Source: Boudabousia tangfeifanii (GTDB taxonomy: Bacteria; Actinomycetota; Actinomycetes; Actinomycetales; Actinomycetaceae). Taken from it: 64,000 bases of DNA. Location: positions 2,108,001 through 2,172,000 of the forward strand of contig NZ_CP017812.1 in NCBI RefSeq assembly GCF_001856685.1, given 5' to 3'. The position numbers and the translations under genes were made by a program. Shown in pieces: positions 33,417-42,533 of the stretch (position 1 is its first letter; each line of letters starts with the position of its first letter). The notes beneath the pieces were generated by a model. It did not search any database. It saw only the letters and a program-made list of their open reading frames with translations, and was not told where the DNA came from.

Positions 33417-34532
33417 ATGAGCAAACTCTTCTCCCCACTGACTTTAAACCTTTCCGAAAAGCAGCAGACAACTGTTCGCAATCGCCTAATCATGCCGCCG
33501 ATGTGCATGTATAGCGCCGATTCTGAGGGTCCGCGAGTAGGACTTCCTAACCCTTTCCACCTCGAACATTACGGGGTACGCGCGACCTCGGTTGGGCAAG
33601 TGGTAGTAGAAGCCACTGGTATTCGTCCTGATGGCCGTATTTCTCCGCAGTGCTTGTGCGTCAGTGAGGATACTCGTCCCGAGGATTTTGCTCCTTTGGC
33701 CACCGCGATTAAAGAAAAAGGGGCCTTGGCTGGCATCCAGTTGAACCACGCCGGACCGAAAGCAAGCGAGTTAGTTGCCTCGCCGCGCATCTCCCCCGAT
33801 AGCCTTTCGACCTCGGAAATTAGCGAACTGGTGGCTACTTGGGGGCACGCAGCCAAACTGATGGCCGAAGCCGGTTTCGATTTTGTGCAAGTCCACAGCG
33901 CCCACGGCTACCTGCTGCACAGTTTCCTTTCGCCTTACACCAATCACCGCACTGATGAATACGGTGGCATGCTAGAAAATCGCGCCCGGTTTGTCCTGCA
34001 AGTATTGGCCGAGGTCGGTCGCTACTTGCCGGTCGCCGTCCGTTTTTCGGGCACTGACTGGTTGGGCGAAGATGGCCTCGAAATTGCTGAAGTGGAGTAT
34101 GTGGCCCAGTGGGCTCAAGCTTTAGGCGTTCACCAAATCAGCATGTCAACGGGCGGGATTGCTCCTGATGCTTCTGCGATTCCCGTTGGACCCGGCTACC
34201 AGGTGTTTGCGGCCCGCCAGGTTCGAGCAGCGATGGACAGCATGATCCTGCCAGTCCACGACCTAATCACTGACGAGGTGCTGGAGCAACGCTGGAATCA
34301 GACTAGCGAAGACGATGAGAGTGCCTGGCGGGATTATTGCGCGAAAGTTAGTGCCGTTGGGATTATCCTCAATGGCGTTCAGGCGGAAAGCATTTTGGCA
34401 ACTGGGGCTGCGGATCTGATCGAGGTCGGTCGTCCGCTCCTAGCAAACCCGTACCTCGGTTTTAAATGGCAGGCAGAACTGGGCGAAGAGGTCGAACTGC
34501 CTCGGCAATATCGCCGCGCAGTGATTGTTTAG
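33417..34532 (+). CDS. NADH:flavin oxidoreductase, YqjM-type Old Yellow Enzyme
   Basis: A 371-residue FMN-dependent ene-reductase. NRLIMPPMCMYSA holds the Cys characteristic of the thermophilic-like YqjM subclass. QLNHAGPKAS, QVHSAHGYLLHSFLSPYTNHRTDEYGG (FMN and substrate histidines) and EVGRPLLANP complete the barrel. Compared with YqjM, the stretch between QLNHAGPKA and the next helix looks about 10-15 residues shorter, so the active-site lid may differ. Electrophilic alkenes are reduced with NAD(P)H; the physiological substrate is unknown. It may start leaderless at 33417. Confidence 0.95.
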   Translation: MSKLFSPLTLNLSEKQQTTVRNRLIMPPMCMYSADSEGPRVGLPNPFHLEHYGVRATSVGQVVVEATGIRPDGRISPQCLCVSEDTRPEDFAPLATAIKEKGALAGIQLNHAGPKASELVASPRISPDSLSTSEISELVATWGHAAKLMAEAGFDFVQVHSAHGYLLHSFLSPYTNHRTDEYGGMLENRARFVLQVLAEVGRYLPVAVRFSGTDWLGEDGLEIAEVEYVAQWAQALGVHQISMSTGGIAPDASAIPVGPGYQVFAARQVRAAMDSMILPVHDLITDEVLEQRWNQTSEDDESAWRDYCAKVSAVGIILNGVQAESILATGAADLIEVGRPLLANPYLGFKWQAELGEEVELPRQYRRAVIV

Positions 34533-34545
34533 TCTGCTTGCGCGC

Positions 34546-35334
34546 CTAGTTGGCTGCCGCCTCTGCCTGTTGAGAAGTTAGGTACCAGTAGGGCAAAGCC
34601 ACGAAAATAGCACCGCCAACGATATTGCCAACCAGCACTACCGCCAGGTTATAGGCGATCCCGCCCAAGGTGACGCCTGGTGCTCCATACATGTAGGCCA
34701 TGGGTAGTAGGGTCATATTGGCAACCACGTGCTCGAAACCAGACGAGGCGAACATGCCGATCAGCGCCACGATTGCTGCAATTTTGGCTCCTTCCGTTTC
34801 GGCTCGTCCTGCTGCCCAAATGGCCAAACAAACCAGAATATTACATAGTACTGCGCGGAAGAAACCGGCGGAAACACTCAAGTGCGTTTTGGCTTCCCCG
34901 ATGGCAAACAGCATTTCTCGACCGGGGCCTTTGGCGAAAATTTGGGAGCCCCAAACTAGAGCCGCGAAGATTACTGACCCCACGAAGTTTCCGAGTAGCA
35001 TGATGCCAAAAGCGCGGGAGAGCCCACCCCAGTTGGCCCGGTGGTTCCAGCCGCCAAGGGGCAAGGTCATCATGGCCGAGGTCGCCAATTCGGCGCCAGC
35101 GAAGACTACCGCCATCAGGCCGACGGTAAAAACAAGCCCCCCAACTAGGGCAGTTAGGGGGTGGTGTGCGGCACGGAGGGGACCAGCAGCGGTCAACATG
35201 AAGGTGCCACCAATTCCAACGAATGCTCCAGCGAGCATAGAGGAAACGAAGTAGCGGCTAAAGTTGGCTGAATCTAATGCTTTTTGTTGCGCAGAGATTG
35301 CTTGATCGCGCATAGCGGCAGGAAGGGTCAACAT
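34546..35334 (-). CDS. Formate/nitrite transporter family channel
   Basis: A 262-residue FNT channel with six membrane helices, which form pentamers that pass formate, nitrite or hydrosulfide. Typical patterns are MLAGAFVGIGGTFMLTA, FAGAELATSAMMTLPLGG, LCNILVCLAIWAAGRAETEGAKI and SGFEHVVANMTLLPMAYMYG. The region normally reading GN.LGG is VGNIVGGAIFVALPYW. It converges on the Old Yellow Enzyme gene, 13 bases apart with no obvious terminator. No nitrite reductase or pyruvate-formate lyase is nearby, so the ion is not determined. Confidence 0.94.
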   Translation of the reverse strand: MLTLPAAMRDQAISAQQKALDSANFSRYFVSSMLAGAFVGIGGTFMLTAAGPLRAAHHPLTALVGGLVFTVGLMAVVFAGAELATSAMMTLPLGGWNHRANWGGLSRAFGIMLLGNFVGSVIFAALVWGSQIFAKGPGREMLFAIGEAKTHLSVSAGFFRAVLCNILVCLAIWAAGRAETEGAKIAAIVALIGMFASSGFEHVVANMTLLPMAYMYGAPGVTLGGIAYNLAVVLVGNIVGGAIFVALPYWYLTSQQAEAAAN

Positions 35335-35418
35335 GATGCCAAATTATAGCCCCCTTTTGCCCCTATGCACTGCTATGATGAGCGGGTAGCATTCCGCCAC
35401 TTTCTTAAGGGATTTTCC

Positions 35419-36852
35419 ATGGAACAGAACTTTACTGATTTCGCCACCTTGAACCCACCGATCGCCCTCGGCCCCCTTGATGGTCGTTACCGGGGTGCGG
35501 TGGCGCCACTAACCAACCACCTTTCTGAAGCTGCTTTGAACCGTGCTCGTTTCCAGGTGGAAGTGGAATGGCTAATCTTCCTGCTCGACAACCAAGTTTT
35601 GCCGGGAGCTCCTAAACTTTCTGAAGCGGAACGCGAATACCTTCGTCAGCAAGTAACCGATTTTGGGGCTCAGGAAATTGCCGAACTGGCCAAGATTGAA
35701 GCCCAGACTCGTCACGATGTGAAAGCGGTCGAGTACTTGTTGAAATCGCGCCTAGATGCGGCTGGCGAAGTACTTGAGGAAACAGTGCTTCCACAGTTGC
35801 ACGAGGTCGTCCATATTTTCTGCACCTCGGAAGACATCAACAATCTTTCTTATGCTTTGACCATTCAGGCTGCCGTACAGCAGGTTTGGTTGCCTGCAGC
35901 CCGTCAGTTGGTGGCCGATTTGACCGCATTGGCTCATTCTTGTGCGGATGCTCCCATGTTGGCTCGAACCCACGGCCAGGCCGCCACTCCGGTTACTTTG
36001 GGTAAGGAAATGGCTGTGTTGGCCTTCCGTTTGGGCCGCCAAATTCGCCGGGTCGAAAAGACCGAGTATTTGGGCAAGATCAATGGTGCTACCGGCACTT
36101 TTGCCGCTCATGTGGTTTCAGTGCCTGAGGCTAACTGGCCCGAGTTGGCCGAAAAGTTCGTTACCGGCCTCGGTCTAACCTGGAACCCGCTGACGACCCA
36201 AATTGAGTCTCACGACTGGCAGGCGGAACTTTACGCCGACATGGGTCGTTTCAACCGCATTGCCCATAACTTGGCCACTGATGTGTGGACCTACATTTCT
36301 TTGGGGTATTTCCGCCAAAACTTGGCTGCGCAGGGTTCGACCGGTTCTTCTACCATGCCTCATAAGGTGAACCCGATTCGCTTCGAAAATGCGGAAGCTA
36401 ATCTGGAAATTTCCTGTGCTTTGCTCGATACCTTGTCGGCTACTTTGGTGACTTCGCGTCTCCAGCGCGACTTGACTGACTCCTCCACCCAGCGCAATAT
36501 CGGTGTGGCTTTCGGTCACTCGATTTTGGCCATCGACAATATCTGTCGCGGTCTTGCTGGTCTGGAAGTGGATCGCGACAAGATGGCTGACGACCTCGAC
36601 CATAACTGGGAGGTACTAGGTGAAGCTATCCAGCAGGCCATGCGAGCCGCCTCGATTGCCGGGGCCGAGGGCATGGAGAATCCTTACGAGCGTTTGAAGG
36701 AATTGACTCGTGGCCGTCGGGTTGATGCCACGGCAATGCGTGATTTCATCGCTTCTTTGGGTTTGCCAACCGAGGTCGAAGAGCGCTTGCTGGCTTTGAC
36801 TCCAGCTACCTACATTGGACTTGCTCCTCAGCTGGTCACTCACTTGGACTGA
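35419..36852 (+). CDS. purB: Adenylosuccinate lyase
   Basis: PurB cleaves SAICAR and adenylosuccinate to fumarate in purine synthesis. The start is placed at the ATG at 35419 (MEQNFTDFATLNPPIALGPLDGRY) with TTAAGGG upstream; an earlier in-frame ATG at 35365 would add 18 residues not typical of the family. The enzyme is 477 residues. It has the fumarase-family signature GSSTMPHKVNPIRFENAE, HDVKAVEYLL, CTSEDINNLSYAL and ARTHGQAATPVTLGKE. This is the shorter E. coli-like clade. TATGAT at 35374-35379 is a likely -10. It terminates at the hairpin at 36871-36911. Confidence 0.97.
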   Translation: MEQNFTDFATLNPPIALGPLDGRYRGAVAPLTNHLSEAALNRARFQVEVEWLIFLLDNQVLPGAPKLSEAEREYLRQQVTDFGAQEIAELAKIEAQTRHDVKAVEYLLKSRLDAAGEVLEETVLPQLHEVVHIFCTSEDINNLSYALTIQAAVQQVWLPAARQLVADLTALAHSCADAPMLARTHGQAATPVTLGKEMAVLAFRLGRQIRRVEKTEYLGKINGATGTFAAHVVSVPEANWPELAEKFVTGLGLTWNPLTTQIESHDWQAELYADMGRFNRIAHNLATDVWTYISLGYFRQNLAAQGSTGSSTMPHKVNPIRFENAEANLEISCALLDTLSATLVTSRLQRDLTDSSTQRNIGVAFGHSILAIDNICRGLAGLEVDRDKMADDLDHNWEVLGEAIQQAMRAASIAGAEGMENPYERLKELTRGRRVDATAMRDFIASLGLPTEVEERLLALTPATYIGLAPQLVTHLD

Positions 36853-36870
36853 TTAGCTAGAGAAAATTTA

Positions 36871-36911
36871 TTTGGCCCCTACCTGGTTGTTTTGACTAGG
36901 TAGGGGCCAAA
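36871..36911. terminator. Bidirectional terminator between purB and the SLH protein gene
   Basis: TTTGGCCCCTACCT (36871-36884) and AGGTAGGGGCCAAA (36898-36911) form a 14-bp perfect stem around 13 bases. Both sides are A/T-rich (AAATTTTC on the minus side). It lies between converging genes. Confidence 0.8.
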
Positions 36912-36925
36912 CTCTTGTGGCGATT

Positions 36926-39883
36926 TTATCGCTTCACTTTAACCACATGGTTGTTAGTCAAGCGGTAGAGGAAGGCGATCATAGCGTCACGATGTAGCTT
37001 GTCGACCGGACGGAAGGTGCGATCGGGGTAGCCGGTGGTGATGCGAGCCTTTTCTAGCCACAGAATGTCAATGCGGAAGGCGTCACCTGACAGGTCACGC
37101 AAACGCGATGGTGGCACGGTCACGCCCTTGAGGGCCAGCATGTTTGGCTTGACCTTCTTGGGGTACTTCTTGGCGAAACGGTGCAAGAGTGCAGCCATGG
37201 CGTTACGGTCAATCGGGTTCTTGCCTCGAACCGTACCATCTGGCCAACCGGTGATAATACGGTTTTGCTTTGCCCAAGTGAGTTCACGAGCGAACTGGTG
37301 GTTCTTTGGAACATCACGGAATGGAGCGGTCTTGACATTAACCTTCGGCGATCCAGCTAGACGGTAGAGGAAGGCCGCCACTGCTTGGCGTTCCACATTG
37401 TTAACTGGACGGAAAGTTCCGTCACCGTAGCCGCTGGTAACACGAGTGTTCTTGGCCCACTGGATTTCCTTGGCAAAGTAGTTTGTGACTGCAATGTCGC
37501 GGAATGGGCGGCGGGTTACCTTCAAGTTCGGGTGGCTGAGAGCAACCACGTACTTGTATGCCGGCTTAGGTGCTGGCTTAGGCTTAGGTGCCGGCTTCGG
37601 CTTAGGCTTCGGAGCTGGCTTCGGCTTCGGAGCCGGCTTAGGCTTAGGTGCCGGCTTGGGCTTGGGCTTCGGAGCCGGCTTAGGCTTAGGTGCCGGCTTC
37701 GGCTTCGGCTTGACAGTCACCTTGTTAACTAGGGTGGTTACCGCGATAGAGCGGCCCATATCGTTGTAGGAAACTAGTCGGATCTTGTCACCGGCCTTTG
37801 CCAACTTGCTTGGTACGTTTAGCTTGTAGCTAGCCGAGGTCGATGGGATGGTACCGTTCCACTTACCACCGTCATAAGTCACCCACTTCTTGGATCCCTT
37901 CTTTAGAATCTGGAAGTAGAAGTCGGTACCAGCAGTACCAGTGATCTTGAATGGGATCGGAGTGGTTTTTTGAGCCTTTACCTGGGCTGGAAGAGCCGAT
38001 GAGGGCTTCTTGAAGACAGTCAACTTGGTAAAGACCTTGACTGGGTAGGACCACGAGTAACGTAGGTTGTTAGTTGGCATCGTGGTGATGTTAATCAAGA
38101 TAGTACGCACGTGGTTTGGTTTAATGCGTAGGAAAGAGTTGTCATTCTTCGGGAATGGCTGGAAGATCAAGTATGGGTAAAGCCCATTGTTCAATCCACC
38201 CGAGTATGGGGAGTTTTGCTGCTTGATCGTCTTGTCATCCTTGGAGAACAAACGACGTTCTTTCACCACAACTTTAGAACCAGTCAACAAGTACTTATCT
38301 CGTGATTTTGCGGAGAAGCCCCAACGTCCAGGAACGGAACGTACCTTAATACGAGTAGCCTCGTCGACGTTCTGCAACCGAGAATAGCCGGGCACCATTC
38401 TAGCTGGCATATAACCGGCTGCTGGCCATGGCATATTGGCTGGCGAATTACGGTAACGGGTAAAGTCTTGACTCTGATCTGGATATCCCGCATTTTCAGC
38501 TTTACTTAGATCAGGATCATTCATCTTGTCCATCCAAGTAACTGCCTGAACACTGGCGCCGTATTCCCAGGAACGACGGTGGCCAGGAATATTCTTGTAC
38601 AAGTTTGCCCAGCGTCGAATATCTGGGTTAATCGCACCAAGCGGGTCACCTTCACGCTGCAGAGCAAGCGAAGAAACCGCCATCTTGGTCAACGATGGAG
38701 ACGTAAGGTCCACACGGTGACCAACTACGGAGTTGTTCCAACCGTCATCATCAATGTACTGCAAGGCTGCTCGCGCAGTGCCAGACCAACCAGCTCGTTT
38801 AAAGGGCTGCAAACGACGATCTACTTCGGCCTTCGTTGCTCGAATTTCAGCACCTACTTGCGCATTCGAGAAGAGGATGTCGCCGTGGGCGGTAGCTTTC
38901 GCACCACCAGTGGTGCGACAAGGGAAGGGGCCTTCCTTTGCCTTCAAGCCGTGAGAAATCTTGGCAGCACGGATCATGGAAACACCACCAAATTGTGCGT
39001 CCATATAAGCTGGGTGATTGGCTGGCAGCAAAGACACAGCAGGCACACCGATCAGACGGCGAACTTGATTAATCGTCACCGCGAAGGCATTAGAATCCGC
39101 GCGATTTGGAGCTGGTAGTTTCTTTGGACATTTTTCGCTGGTGTTTAGCACCGTCTTAATCGGAAAATCAACCCGCATAATCTGGTTCCAAGCATCTTGT
39201 GCTGTTCTTGGGGTGGCGAACTGCTTCACCCCAAGATATTTGGTGCGAACTTTGGCCCCAACAGCAGATGCGGGAGCGTTTTCCCCATCAGCAGTTTCGC
39301 CCTCGACTGGGCGCTCAGGATCAAGAGCTCCTTCGACACCTGGTTCAAGAGTGCTTTCAGGTAACGCTTCCACTACGTCAGGAACTTGCTGCAGCACGGA
39401 TTGTGGCAATTCCTTGACAGCTTCTTTTTGGAAGGATGGATCTGGAAGATCAGTCGGCAAAGTCTGGGAATCGATCGCCTCGAACTTATCGTCAGCCTTT
39501 ACCTCTGGAGCCGCTGGGGCATCGAAAGGTTCTGCCTGAAGTTCCGCTTGGGCATTCTTTGCTTCCGCCGAGTCAGCATCAGGAACGTTTTCATCAAGCA
39601 CTAAGCCATCTGGGTTAGCGCTTTGCTCATCACCGACTGTCACCTCGGCATCTTCAGATTCTTCGACGTTTTCCTCGCTACCGAGTTCGGCAGCTTCTTC
39701 GCCAGCATCTTGCCCGTCAACAACTTGTCCTTCCACATCATCAGAGTAGGAAGCGACCTCGACCGAGGATCCCAAGCTGTCTGGTTGCGTCCCATCACCA
39801 GCATCGGCGCTGGCTAAAGGAGTTAAGGTGGTTAGCGAAACAGCCAACGCTGCGCCGGTAACCGCGAATAATTTAGCTTTCAT
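36926..39883 (-). CDS. Secreted CAP-like surface protein with three SLH repeats
   Basis: A 985-residue exported protein started at the ATG at 39883, with AGAGAGG seven bases upstream (a TTG at 39889 is in frame). A signal peptide spans about 1-28 (LFAVTGAALAVSLTTLTPLASADA). Residues 30-190 are acidic and probably disordered. A CAP/SCP-like domain lies about 235-420 (NQVRRLIGVPAVSLLPANHP; ISHGLKAK; PCRTTGGAKATAHGDI; NNSVVGHRVDLTSP). Next come an Ig-like region near 620-725, a Pro/Lys repeat (about 727-777) and three S-layer homology motifs at 795-985 (FRDI..FAKEIQWAKNTRVTSGYGDGTFRP). SLH repeats attach proteins to secondary wall polymers. Role likely adhesion or cell-surface; enzymatic activity is not evident. 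Confidence 0.88.
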   Translation of the reverse strand: MKAKLFAVTGAALAVSLTTLTPLASADAGDGTQPDSLGSSVEVASYSDDVEGQVVDGQDAGEEAAELGSEENVEESEDAEVTVGDEQSANPDGLVLDENVPDADSAEAKNAQAELQAEPFDAPAAPEVKADDKFEAIDSQTLPTDLPDPSFQKEAVKELPQSVLQQVPDVVEALPESTLEPGVEGALDPERPVEGETADGENAPASAVGAKVRTKYLGVKQFATPRTAQDAWNQIMRVDFPIKTVLNTSEKCPKKLPAPNRADSNAFAVTINQVRRLIGVPAVSLLPANHPAYMDAQFGGVSMIRAAKISHGLKAKEGPFPCRTTGGAKATAHGDILFSNAQVGAEIRATKAEVDRRLQPFKRAGWSGTARAALQYIDDDGWNNSVVGHRVDLTSPSLTKMAVSSLALQREGDPLGAINPDIRRWANLYKNIPGHRRSWEYGASVQAVTWMDKMNDPDLSKAENAGYPDQSQDFTRYRNSPANMPWPAAGYMPARMVPGYSRLQNVDEATRIKVRSVPGRWGFSAKSRDKYLLTGSKVVVKERRLFSKDDKTIKQQNSPYSGGLNNGLYPYLIFQPFPKNDNSFLRIKPNHVRTILINITTMPTNNLRYSWSYPVKVFTKLTVFKKPSSALPAQVKAQKTTPIPFKITGTAGTDFYFQILKKGSKKWVTYDGGKWNGTIPSTSASYKLNVPSKLAKAGDKIRLVSYNDMGRSIAVTTLVNKVTVKPKPKPAPKPKPAPKPKPKPAPKPKPAPKPKPAPKPKPKPAPKPKPAPKPAYKYVVALSHPNLKVTRRPFRDIAVTNYFAKEIQWAKNTRVTSGYGDGTFRPVNNVERQAVAAFLYRLAGSPKVNVKTAPFRDVPKNHQFARELTWAKQNRIITGWPDGTVRGKNPIDRNAMAALLHRFAKKYPKKVKPNMLALKGVTVPPSRLRDLSGDAFRIDILWLEKARITTGYPDRTFRPVDKLHRDAMIAFLYRLTNNHVVKVKR
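37559..37715. repeat. Pro/Lys-coding tandem repeat
   Basis: Irregular 6- and 12-base units (GGCTTAGG/GGCTTCGG types) encode KPKPAPKPKP repeats on the minus strand over about 51 residues. They link the Ig-like region to the SLH motifs and may span the cell wall; length could vary by slippage. Confidence 0.8.
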
Positions 39884-40156
39884 GTCCAAACCTCTCTAGT
39901 AGGGATGTCGGATAGGTCTCATTTTATGGCATGGAACACCAAATTGTTCACTAAGTTGCAATTAATTTGAGTTAAATTTTTTCCAACTATCGACCAAAAC
40001 TAACTTAAATAATGCTCTAGCACACTAACACGCGACTTTTGTTATTCTTCTCGAGGGCGGTCTCAACAATAAATCTTGCGTCCAGATGGGCCACAACTTC
40101 TGCCTGCTTTGCTCCCTAATGATCCTCGGCCCAAAATAGCCGCAACACTCGAAAAG

Positions 40157-41992
40157 CTATTCAACCACGGTTTCAACTACCTGCCCGCCAAGGTCATTAC
40201 GCGCAGTGAGCCTAACTTTCGACCCTTTTGGCAAGGCTGCTTCGGGCACCTCAAAATTTAATGCTTCAGCAACTTCCCAGGTGATACCGTCCCATTTTCC
40301 GCCCGCTAGTGGTTGCCACTTTTTTGCCTTTTCGTTCCAAACAGTAAAAGTAAACTCGGTACCTGCGGTTCCTTCGATAGTAAATGCGAGCTTAGCTTTA
40401 CCATTTTCAAGACTGCTTTTAACCCATTGCGCTTTTGCTGGCTTAAAAGTTTCTAGCTGTCTAAAAACTTTTACCGGGTAGACCCAGCGGTGTTGGCCGT
40501 TGGCGGTCTTAATCTCAACCCAGAAAGTCCGCACCTGATCATTCGGCATTTCCCGCAGACGATTGTCATCAGCTGGCCATGGTTTGAAGGTGACTGTCGG
40601 ATACCAGAATGCTTGGGAAGCATTGGGGTTAATCGGGCCTTGCAGCTTAAGTTCTTCTCGCTGCGAGTTAAACCGATCTTGCCAATAGACCTTAATCTGC
40701 GCGTTCTTAAATAGGTCTTTTTCGCCAACTAGAGTGGTAAAAGACCAGCGTCCCGGTTCCTTTAATTGGTCGGAATACCGCTCATCTCCCCAAACTCCTT
40801 GTTGTCCTTGGGCGTCGCGCTGGTTCTCTTGGCCGGTTAAGAACATTGCGGGAACATACCCCGCGGAAGGCCATGGATAATTCTGGGGAGCTTTAGCAAA
40901 GCGTTCAGGATCCCAAATGGTTTGCCGGTATTTGACTTTTTCTTCCGGCTTGAGTCCCTTTATTGGGCTTTCTTCGCTAAAACCGAGGGCGGCCGTAGCC
41001 ATCTTTTGCCCATAAACCCAAGCATCATACTTATGCTCGTCATTAGCTTTTTCGTAGTAAAGGTATTTTTCTCCCAAGATTCCCACGGCAGTTTCTTTTA
41101 AGACTGGGTTCATCATGGAGATGCGGTGACCGACGGCCTCGTTATTATCGCCTGTGTCGTGGAAATAGAATAGCAGGTGGTTGACTGGGGAGATAGCGTA
41201 TTTTTTAATGATTTTTTGGATTTCACTTTTGCTAGTATTCCAACCGCCGAAGCGTTCGAGGCTAATGTCTGCCTTGGCCGTCGCTTTGGCTCCTCCCGTG
41301 GTCCGGCAAGGATAATCTTTTGCCGGCAAAAGTCCATGCGAAAAAGTATTGGCCTTGACCATGGACCAGGCACCTTGTTGTAGGTCAGCCCAGGCTGGGT
41401 GATTGTCTGGCATTAGTTTGAGCGGAGCCACCCCAACTTGTTTGCGTACCTGATTCCAGGCGGTCATAAAATTTTTTAGATCATTGGGATTTACTTTGGG
41501 TAGTGGCGGGCATTCCTCTTTGGTTTCCATGATTAATTCAAGGGGTTTGCGCGCCTGCACGATGGTGTTTTTCAAGTCCTGGGAGGTTTCTGCACTTACT
41601 TGCCCAACCAACTTGGTGACGTAGGTTTTCCCTTCCCGATAGAGATTCTGGGTGGGATCATTCCCCCACTTTTTGCTGGGTTGAAATGGACCCCTGGGGT
41701 CACTACCCACCGCAATACGTAGTTCTTTTTCCTTTGGTTCTACAGGTACTTCAGGGCTTTCCACACTCGGTTTTGCCGCGTTTGTCTCTTCGGGGGTGGA
41801 CGCTTGGGAATTATCGGTTTCCCCGTGAAGCCACTGGTTAATGGTAACTAATCCGTGCTCGAAAAAGTTAACCCCATAGTTTAGAACTTGTGCGCCATGG
41901 GTGATCAGGTAACCGCCCCCAACCAGGAGCAGTAATGCTATTAATAGCGTGCGGAAAGGATGGCGTTTTCCTTGGGCCACTACGGCCTCCAC
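40157..41992 (-). CDS. Membrane-anchored CAP-like protein, paralogue of the SLH protein
   Basis: A 611-residue protein with one N-terminal helix (RTLLIALLLLVGGGYLITHG) instead of a cleavable signal, and no SLH repeats. Residues 170-340 match the CAP-like domain of the SLH protein next door (WNQVRKQVGVAPLKLMPDNHP; SHGLL; PCRTTGGAKATAKADI, eleven identical residues; NNEAVGHRISMMNPVL). The C-terminal Ig-like part (TVKFKPWPADDNRLREMPNDQVRTFWVEI) is also shared. The gene is third in the operon 44297 to 40157; its GTG start overlaps the preceding gene by 13 bases. The rest of the gap to the SLH gene (39890-40156) is AT-rich and holds the SLH gene promoter region; nothing else is clear. Confidence 0.82.
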   Translation of the reverse strand: MEAVVAQGKRHPFRTLLIALLLLVGGGYLITHGAQVLNYGVNFFEHGLVTINQWLHGETDNSQASTPEETNAAKPSVESPEVPVEPKEKELRIAVGSDPRGPFQPSKKWGNDPTQNLYREGKTYVTKLVGQVSAETSQDLKNTIVQARKPLELIMETKEECPPLPKVNPNDLKNFMTAWNQVRKQVGVAPLKLMPDNHPAWADLQQGAWSMVKANTFSHGLLPAKDYPCRTTGGAKATAKADISLERFGGWNTSKSEIQKIIKKYAISPVNHLLFYFHDTGDNNEAVGHRISMMNPVLKETAVGILGEKYLYYEKANDEHKYDAWVYGQKMATAALGFSEESPIKGLKPEEKVKYRQTIWDPERFAKAPQNYPWPSAGYVPAMFLTGQENQRDAQGQQGVWGDERYSDQLKEPGRWSFTTLVGEKDLFKNAQIKVYWQDRFNSQREELKLQGPINPNASQAFWYPTVTFKPWPADDNRLREMPNDQVRTFWVEIKTANGQHRWVYPVKVFRQLETFKPAKAQWVKSSLENGKAKLAFTIEGTAGTEFTFTVWNEKAKKWQPLAGGKWDGITWEVAEALNFEVPEAALPKGSKVRLTARNDLGGQVVETVVE

Positions 41993-42531
41993 TCGGGGTC
42001 GGCACTAGTAGGCCCAAAACGGGCAAAAAGTTCGTGGGGGTAGGCGATATCGTTTTCGAAGCCGAGGTCGGTGCCGTCGATGATGCGGCCATCGGGCAGA
42101 CTAAGTTCCATGTCGACTGCCGATACTCCCCCTAGTGCCGAGTCCCAAGCAAGTCGTAGCACCTCAAGCCCTACTTGTTGCACGGTGCCAGCATGGCTGG
42201 TGTTCAGGTCTGCACGGACCCACAGCCGTCTGGAAGCCATGGCTTTTTGGAGTTTGACTTGAGCTTTCGAAACTGGTTCTAGGCCCGCAATAGCCTTAGC
42301 TAAGTCGTCGTTTTCCACATTTGGCTTTACTTCTTGCGGTTTTTTCGCAATCATGCGGTAAACCCCAGCGCAGGCTGCTGAACCGAGGCCGAGGGCACCA
42401 AGCAGTAACGGATTTTTTACCTCAGGTACTTCTTTTTCGTTTGGGCGGTTCGAATATGGCTTATTTACAGGCAATTGTTGCCCAATGGCCTTGAGCCCAT
42501 CGAGCCAGCTGCGTCGTGGTGGTTTTACCAT
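41980..42531 (-). CDS. Unknown protein with one membrane helix, 183 aa
   Basis: I do not recognise it. A short basic start (MVKPPRRSWLDGLKAIGQQ) precedes one hydrophobic segment (about 44-60, LLLGALGLGSAACAGVY). The remaining 120 residues look soluble and mixed alpha/beta (LWVRADLNTSHAGTVQQVGLEVLRL; VSAVDMELSLPDGRIIDGTDLG). It starts two bases after the stop of the lipase-like gene and overlaps the next gene by 13 bases, so the three proteins were probably selected to be made together. Confidence 0.75.
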   Translation of the reverse strand: MVKPPRRSWLDGLKAIGQQLPVNKPYSNRPNEKEVPEVKNPLLLGALGLGSAACAGVYRMIAKKPQEVKPNVENDDLAKAIAGLEPVSKAQVKLQKAMASRRLWVRADLNTSHAGTVQQVGLEVLRLAWDSALGGVSAVDMELSLPDGRIIDGTDLGFENDIAYPHELFARFGPTSADPEWRP

Positions 42532-42533
42532 GC

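Noticed and set aside
37559..37715. CRISPR-like array
   Set aside because: Unit lengths are irregular, no spacers exist, and the frame encodes Pro/Lys repeats.
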